DNA from: Mesocentrotus franciscanus | Lineage: Eukaryota; Echinodermata; Echinoidea; Camarodonta; Strongylocentrotidae | Direction: 5' to 3' | Length of the DNA stretch: 64,000 bases | NCBI GenBank assembly: GCA_037976565.1 | Contig: CP137667.1 | Coordinates: forward strand, 5,847,372 to 5,911,371 | Shown: piece by piece, positions 57,932 to 64,000 of the stretch | Layout of the letters: each line of letters starts with the position of its first letter | How positions within the stretch are numbered: position 1 is the first letter of the stretch | The notes under the pieces: generated by a model | What the model saw: only the letters and a program-made list of their open reading frames with translations | Told to the model about the DNA's origin: nothing | Database searches by the model: none | Position numbers and translations under genes: made by a program

Positions 57932-58191
57932 CTAGTAAAATAAAGAAAGATCTGGGTTTCTTTTAAGCATTTGATAGAATTATGTAGTGGCCATATTCAT
58001 TGAAATTTCTGAAATTAAGTATTAAATTAAGATATGTTAATAACATCCCACATTACCAGGACTGCATTTTCATACACAATCTTTTAGTTTCTATTTTGTA
58101 ACAAGTGAAAGTTCTTTTCATTTAAGTATTTTTTAGGCTATCGGTACAAGTGGTTGAAGTACATGTAGAACATTCGAGTTTTATTTCTTAC

Positions 58192-58510
58192 CATGAAGTA
58201 CGTTGAAGTATTCTTTTGAGCAAACCCCTGGGCATAGAGAGGTCTTTGATAAATCCATGATAGTTTTGGATAGTTTTGGATACGCAGCAGGACAGAAATT
58301 TTACGTTTGAATCAAGCTTGTAGCTAGCATTTTCCCACGAACCAGTCGTATTTTCATTTCCTCCACCGTCAAGGTAAGATGTGTTGAAGAAGAGTGATGA
58401 CGATGTAAGATTGAAGTTACTGGTATTGGTTTGACAGGTCAATGCACTCTGACCACCGACGGTAGATTCCAAGGAGCCATTTCTGACGATTTCAAGATGC
58501 TGAACACATA
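58192..58510 (-). CDS. Receptor locus 1, second Ig-like exon, frameshifted
   Basis: Acceptor GGAATTTTTTTCGCAG, donor GTAAGAAA. Phase 1 entry fits the preceding exon. It codes VCVQHLEIVRNGSLESTVGG, then SALTCQTN, several N-glycosylation sites (NTS, NLT, NTS, NTT, NAS), YKLDSNVKFLSCC and VSKT. The two cysteines, ALTC and LSCC, fit an Ig fold without the usual tryptophan. A 10-bp direct tandem repeat (TAGTTTTGGA twice, 58261-58280) shifts the frame. Dropping one copy gives SLCPG..., matching locus 3, and a phase-1 exit as the next exon needs. As read, the next exon stops quickly. Confidence 0.6.
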
Positions 58511-58559
58511 CTGCGAAAAAAATTCCTTTGAACTCAATTTTTATTTCACCTTATCAATA

Positions 58560-60120
58560 CAAAAAATAACATACATACATATGATTATACATTGCTACAT
58601 GAAGAAATAATAGAATACATGTGTATAAAATTTGTACAACAGTATAAAAGTTGCTTGGTAGGTAGCAGCCAGAAGGGAAGTGACCTTTGTTAATGGCCGA
58701 CAAAAAGAAGATAGTACATGATTAAAAGATAAATGTCAATACCAGATTGCAGGGACATGACAAAATATAACGTTACCACACAATAATGCATAACACAGTG
58801 CCTGTCATATAACATTGAAGACAAAATTTAAAAAAAGGTTCAAATTACATTAATATATTGCAAGAATATCTTTGTTATCCCTAATTAAAAGAACATTCAA
58901 CGATTGAGATTCTTTAATTGATGAAGTATGTTTTTGCATGTTTTTGTAATTTAACTATTCTGTCTAGTGAGGCAACAGATGAGTTCTCCCTAACAATGAT
59001 GTTATCATATAAATGTCGAAATACAGTTGAATTGTATATCACATTTGATATGTTTTAGGAAGAGTTTCTAGTCTATGTAAACTCCCAGTATTTGTTTTTT
59101 TAATCTATTGCACATTGTATTTACTTCGTCAGTCTAATTGAATTCATTATCGATAGTTATTCCAAGAAATGTTAGTGAAGTCACCAGCTTAACCTGAGAA
59201 CTGCATATATCAATAACAATATTATTAGTGTCCCATTTTCTCTTTGTAAACACCAAAAATTCAATTTTCTATACATTGATTGTAAGTTCCTTTTCATGAA
59301 AAGAATACATTGTAGAATATTGGAAGCATCAAAATGTCATTAATGCATAAAAGAAATAAAAGCGTTTTAATGTTATTCCCCTTATTACAAAATGATTACA
59401 GTTCATCAATTGAATCAAGCGGGAAGAATTCAAACATATTCTTAATGTATATATTTTATGACACTTCCTACTTCTGCTTTTGAAGTTAGTAAATCAGAGT
59501 CAGAATAGCCATTATCAGGAAGATGATCAGAAATTTCTGTAATAATTATCCCCGATCGGATTGAGGAAGTAACATTTGCTATATTATTAAGTAGAGAAGC
59601 AGATTGTTAAGTAACACGGGTGGGACATTTATGAGAGGAAACATTGAGTAAAGTATCAACATTTCGAGAAAAAATCGTTAAAATGTGAACCTTGCCAACT
59701 TTCACCAAATTGATATCAAAATCGCACATCATATATAGAATATTTCTCTTTATCTACCATCTCAAATAGATCGGCAGGAGACGAAATTATTGCTTTGACA
59801 AAAATCTAAGATATCCAGCTAAATTATCAAAGTTACGGTATAAGCTTTTATAGTAAACATGAACAGATGAAAATCTTTTAGCAATGCTATCTGATGAGTA
59901 TGTAATTGACACAAAATTGTTATATTCATCTTGTGTGTAGTAAGCTTCTATATGACTATAATCACTTTCAGAATGAGCTGGAGTTATAACATTCTTGCAA
60001 GGTACATAAATAAATTTCGGGAATTGGGCAATACATAGACATTTAACAAAAAGACACAAGGTGTATACAAAATCACAGTGTTAATTAATTATGTTACAAT
60101 CATATAGCTCATTATACAAT
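58560..60120 (-). mobile_element. Degraded minus-strand LINE in a receptor intron
   Basis: Minus-strand pieces in order: SSVHVYYKSLYRNFDNLAGY (start of the endonuclease, 59787-59900), RVT-QSASLLNNIANVTSSI and ITEISDHLPD (endonuclease end, about 59490-59630), then fragments resembling LQKHAKTYF (about 58930). Many stops. It separates the two Ig-like exons of receptor locus 1. Confidence 0.5.
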
Positions 60121-60377
60121 ACCCTTCAATGCCCTTCACATTAAATACCATTATACATAACTATTAAATAATTCAATGGTTGACTTAAATGTTACAATAC
60201 TAAATTTCTTTACAAAGAATTACATTACAATTACAATATATTACATTATAATACGGCTACAAGTACAGTTAAGTACAGTACGATAAGAAAAGATGTGACT
60301 TCAATCTAGTACACGTCATACATTAATCAGTACAATTCTCAATTCAACAATAAAAGAAAGTGAATCATAATACATAC

Positions 60378-60603
60378 CTTCTACTTTTAATGTGATCGAA
60401 ACTACATCTATGTTTTCTATTCGGCATGTTAGAATGATTCCATTTTGACTAGGCCTTGGGGTAAATGACAATGCGCTACTACCGTTGTGTGGATCGCTCT
60501 CATGGCATGCGTGGTAAGAAAGATCAGAACAATTGGGATACCACTGGAGATACACTGATGTATTGGCACGGCATCTTATCGTCGCTTTGACATCAGCTCT
60601 GAC
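60378..60603 (-). CDS. Receptor locus 1, first Ig-like exon
   Basis: Donor GTATGTATT, acceptor TTTTTTTCAAG. 226 bp, open throughout, leaving in phase 1. It codes VRADVKATIRCRANTSVYLQ then WYPNCSDLSYHACHESDPHN, GSSALSFTPRPSQNGIILTC and RIENIDVVSITLKVEG. Cys-x9-Trp and a second Cys about 45 residues on are the core Ig pattern (B-strand Cys, C-strand Trp, F-strand Cys). Two extra cysteines (NC, AC) may form another bridge. No signal-peptide exon is recognised upstream in the window. Confidence 0.65.
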
Positions 60604-60739
60604 CTTGAAAAAAAGCTGGAGTTGATTGATGTCCCTTCGTTCTCATTTATAAGGGTTAAACTCCCTAGTGGCTCTGTGACGGGGAAAAGTCATAACCATT
60701 TCAAGGGTGTAACCCATGTTACCTTGCATTTAAAAACAC

Positions 60740-60880
60740 ATTCGCCTAATTTGCAAAGCCTACGAAAATTACCCCTGGGCTATTACCCCTCGGCAAATTA
60801 CCAGCGGTACAATTCAGGACAATTACCCCCCTGGAAAATTATCCCCCCGAGGACAATTACCCCCAAAAAAAAAAAAAAAA

Positions 60881-60911
<31 letters not shown>

Positions 60912-61290
60912 AAATAAAAATAATAATAATAATAAATAAATAAATAAAATATATATATATATATATATATGCTTTAAAACCATCTTATTATCAGGGAAGA
61001 CTTCACCTGTAATGAACAGGGGGTAAACGAAAATTGGGGGAGGGTCCGTCGGATTGGTTTCCTTGGTTGTCCTTGGGAGGGGGGGCATTGTCGTAGGCTG
61101 TAATTTTCAGGGATGTAGGTAATTGTCCTCGGGATGGTTGTCCTTGGTTGTTCTTGGGGAGGTTAATTGTCTTAGGGATCATTTTAGGGGTGGGGGTAGT
61201 TATCAACGAGGAGTAATTGTCCTAGGGGGTAATTTTCCGGGGGGTAATTGTCCGGGAGATGATTCTCCAGGGTGTAATTTTCCTGATACG
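60740..61290. repeat. Inverted repeat of GGGGTAATTGTCC units around an A/T-rich core
   Basis: The left arm (about 60745-60866) repeats AATTACCCC and GGACAATTACCCCC. The right arm (about 61090-61285) repeats GGGGTAATTGTCC and GGTAATTTTCC in the opposite orientation. Between them lie an A run, (TAAA)n and (AT)n near 60866-60970 and about 120 bp of other sequence. Small frames on both strands only translate the repeat. Confidence 0.75.
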
Positions 61291-61394
61291 GATAATACCC
61301 AGTGCGGATATCAACTGTTTTTTTATAGGAGTAACAATGTCCTAAAATAGATATCTCAAAGTTAATACCCCCTTCACCTACAAGGTTTTTTTCT

Positions 61395-62150
61395 TACGAC
61401 CCCTTACGGATCGCACAAACTCACGGATCTTTCACGGATCCTTACGATTTGGCCACTTTTACGACCGATTTAAGAGTTGTTACGAGTTATTACGAGCTAT
61501 TTATGGTTTATTACGGATTATTGCAAGTTATTACGGCAAAATTAAACGATTTGTTACGAGTTGTCACGGATAACTACGAGCAACTAACTTGTTATTTACG
61601 ACCTGTTTACGTGTTGTTACGAATAGTTAAGAGTTAGTTACGAGTAATTACGAGTCCTTACGATGTTTAGCCAAAAAGTAACAACTAAAAATGAAGTGTT
61701 CGAATTTGCAGCTTTCATACCTTTTCCCAAATCGTAAACAATACGTAAGAATACGCAAAATATATGTATATATTCGTAATGTACTTGTAACTACACGTAA
61801 AGCCATCGTTACACGACCCGAATAAAATTGTAAACAACATGTAAGCACTCGTAATAACTCGTATATAATCCGTAAACAAATCGTAAACTAACCGTAATAA
61901 ATCGTTTAAAAAAATTACGAGTCATTTACGGATTCTTGCGAGCAGTTTACAGATGGTTACGTGTTGTTGCGAGCAGTTTACGATACTTACGAATCGTTAC
62001 GAGCTATTTACGAGTTATTTACAGAAAATTCAATCCCTGGACAATCGTAAGAAGATTTTTGACATGTCATAAAATTTGACTCTCCTTTCACGGATTCTTA
62101 AGAGTATCTGCGAGTTGTGACGAGTTATTTACGGATTAACCATGGTAAAA
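61395..62150. repeat. TTACGAG-rich degenerate repeat with an inverted middle block
   Basis: The plus strand shows TTACGAGTTATTTACGGA-type words at 61395-61670, the reverse (CGTAA, CTCGTAATAACTCGTA) at 61720-61910, then the forward form again to 62150. The TACG core is kept despite heavy divergence of the rest. Confidence 0.7.
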
Positions 62151-62174
62151 TCATTTAGGGATCGTGATATAAAC

Positions 62175-62885
62175 ATCTACTAGATAGATTATTAAAACTA
62201 CAAAAAAGATTCGTCAGAGTAATATCACATTCTAATCCACGCTCACATAGTATCCCTATTTTTAAAGTTTAAAAGTCTTACCAATTTATAAATTGTATAT
62301 TTATAATGTTGGAATATTCATGTTTATGTTTCAAAAAAAGTTATTACCAAAATCATTTGATTTCTTATTTCAACTGTATATTGCAGTACATAATCATAAC
62401 ACTCATATTAAATGTGATTGCCGTGTTGCTTATGGTAACACTTCCTTCGCACGTAGTATTATTTGGTGTAGAGTTTCCATATTATGGAATGAATTACCAA
62501 AATGTATTAAAGATTCAATTGTTGTACGTGCATATAAGAATAGCTTAAAAGAGTATAATAATGAATGATTATTTCAATAGATAGTAAATCCAATAACATT
62601 CTTGCCTTTTATCAATATCGATATATTTAGTTATTGCTTGGTGTGCTTTATGTTGTCTTTAGACTTGCTTCTAAACAGTACGGCATCATGGACATAAGTT
62701 TTATACAAACGTGCTTTTATCCCTTCACATTTACATCGTATTTTTTCAAGTCGTGTACATTTGTCCTTGTATCTTCTTAATTTGCATGTTTTTGGTGTTT
62801 GTTTACTTATTATACTTTTACTTTTGTATATAACTGTGTTTCTGTATTTTTAATGTAAATTTGGAAATAAATTCAATTCATTTCA
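62175..62885 (+). mobile_element. LINE 3' end
   Basis: KLQKRFVRVISHSNPRSHS (about 62190-62240), then frame 62293-62568 with IAVHNHNTHIKCDCRVAYGN and WNELPKCIKD, the normal CR1-like C-terminus. Tail GGAAATAAATTCAATTC with ATTCAATT repeats to 62895. Confidence 0.75.
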
Positions 62886-63004
62886 ATTCAATTCTTATGT
62901 ACTACATAATCAACCTATCCCAACTTCTTGCAGTCAGTTTGTAACATGTGAGAGTATGTCTTTTATTACTGGTTAATCGATACCCATACAGATTAAGTAG
63001 GGAT

Positions 63005-63330
63005 GATAAATAATAATAATAATAACTCCGCATTTTATATAGCGCTTAATATATCTATGATGTCTCTAAGCGCTTTACAGATTTATTATTACCCCGGTCA
63101 TTGGATTCAATACTTGCCCGAACACACTGTGTGCACAATCTCCACTTCCTGGGGAGTATTCTAGCCAGGCGTCACTTGACGCTCTAAACTTTTTGACCAA
63201 CAATGGCGGTCGCATCCTACCTGGGTACCCATTTAACACCTGGGTGGAGAGTATCAAGTGCAGGTTAATATCTTGCCAAAGGATATTAGTGCCGTGTCGG
63301 GATTCGAACCCTCGACCTTCGAGTATTATC
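63005..63330 (-). mobile_element. SINE with a tRNA-like head and AGCGCTATATAAA tail, minus strand
   Basis: Minus strand: B box GGTTCGAATCC (about 63300-63312), core CACTAATATCCTTTGGCAAG, then CTGTAAAGCGCTTAGAGAC, AGCGCTATATAAAATGCGGA and a (TTA)n tail (plus 63007-63025). The A box is lost or truncated. The tail is of the type shared by many vertebrate and invertebrate SINEs. Confidence 0.75.
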
Positions 63331-63364
63331 CAGTATTATCTAGTATTATCCTATGAAAATGCAG

Positions 63365-63745
63365 TCAAAATAATATTTCCATATTATACCCTTCACCTAC
63401 ATGTTTATCTTGCCATTATGTTGTTTATGCATGCCATACACTCCATTGCTACTATGTTGCAGTCCTCTTATTTTCTCTTTCTCCAAGCTCTTTCCTCTTC
63501 TCCTCCTTGCCTATCCCTTTCTTCCTTTCTTCTATTTATAATGTATATTATGTATTTGTGTATTCGGGCGTACCCATTACAAGCTATGCTTACCGGGATT
63601 TGCGCCTTCTTCCTTGTAATACAAGTTCTTAAATTATATTAATGTTCCTACGTATAAATTGTATTGTTTGAACAGATGTCAAATATTTTGTCAAATTGAA
63701 TGGAAGAAAATAAATGTTCATTTGAATTGAATTTGAATTAAATTG
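63365..63745 (+). mobile_element. LINE 3'-UTR fragment
   Basis: Ends GAAAATAAATGTTCATTTGAATTGAATTTGAATT, the same tail type as other CR1-like copies. The upstream part is pyrimidine-rich UTR without coding motifs. Confidence 0.5.
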
Positions 63746-64000
63746 AATATATCCCAGAGGTGAAGGCAGGTAAGCTCCTCTTCTAAGAATGGTGTTACCG
63801 CCCAAAGCAGGCCCAGCGGAGCACCCCAATTTGCATATCATTAGCGGCCCATTCTATTTGAATAACCAACGGACATCTATGTATATCCGAACATGTGTTT
63901 GCTAGAATGTAAAATCTTAAAATTCGCGTTGCGCCTTTATTACTGCCAATATCGCTATGAAACTTTCCATACTAACTACAATTATTATGAACTTGATATC

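Noticed and set aside
60622..60891. 89-codon plus frame over the first receptor exon's upstream side
   Set aside because: It runs into the GGGGTAATTGTCC repeat and ends in a poly-Lys run from an A tract.
63629..63841. Minus frame of 70 codons near the window end
   Set aside because: It overlaps a LINE 3' tail and has no motif.

Overview
The window is metazoan genomic DNA: AT-rich, intron-bearing, and full of decayed non-LTR retrotransposons, LTR-element fragments, MITEs, SINEs and simple repeats. The repeat content (CR1-like and Tx1-like LINEs with ATTGAA-type tails, tRNA-headed SINEs with an AGCGCTATATAAA tail, BEL/Pao and Gypsy fragments, a long foldback element) fits a marine invertebrate deuterostome. 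An echinoderm such as a sea urchin is my best guess, but this is inference. No complete single-copy gene, rRNA or functional tRNA is visible.

The cellular genes I can read are remnants or members of one family of immunoglobulin-like receptors, all on the minus strand, in three loci. Locus 1 (about 53.1-60.6 kb) has two Ig-like exons, a short phase 1-1 exon, a proline-rich tail exon and four further phase-0 tail exons. Three tail exons carry an ITIM or ITIM-like tyrosine motif (VEYAVV, AEYAVV, LDYAVI). Locus 2 (about 25.6-27.3 kb) has a transmembrane exon, the same proline-rich exon and a terminal exon with two YxN motifs. Locus 3 (about 32.4-34.6 kb) has half an Ig-like exon, a transmembrane exon and a terminal exon with YMEM, YMTL, YVSR and YVNT motifs. 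Intron phases agree across loci. Each locus has a visible lesion: a 10-bp frameshifting duplication and no transmembrane exon in locus 1, a nonsense codon in locus 2, and a one-base deletion plus partial Ig exon in locus 3. Together they look like a decaying but modular paired-receptor-type array. Flanking and 3'-UTR sequence is also shared between 20.5-25.6 kb and 31.5-32.5 kb, and more distantly with 6.9-9.9 kb.

Layout: 0-3.2 kb LINE and SINE remnants; 4.4-5.3 kb a degenerate minisatellite; 5.7-6.9 kb a possible LTR junction and a GC-rich MITE; 6.9-14.8 kb repeat block A, a minus-strand LINE relic split by a 4.2-kb TTAA-flanked insertion; 14.8-19.7 kb a Tx1-like LINE split by a second LINE; 20.5-24.5 kb repeat block B with two insertions; 25.6-27.3 kb receptor locus 2; 27.7-29.5 kb two LINE fragments; 31.1-34.6 kb LINE tail, repeat block C and receptor locus 3; 34.9-40.2 kb a SWIM-domain gene relic interrupted by a LINE and a MITE; 41.5-42.4 kb a BEL/Pao gag; 44.9-45.7 kb a piggyBac-type MITE; 45.7-51.0 kb a foldback element whose interior holds a truncated Gypsy element that itself contains a hAT-type MITE; 51-53 kb mostly unique AT-rich DNA with one strong hairpin; 53.1-60.6 kb receptor locus 1; 60.7-62.2 kb two unusual inverted or palindromic repeats; 62.2-63.8 kb LINE and SINE fragments.
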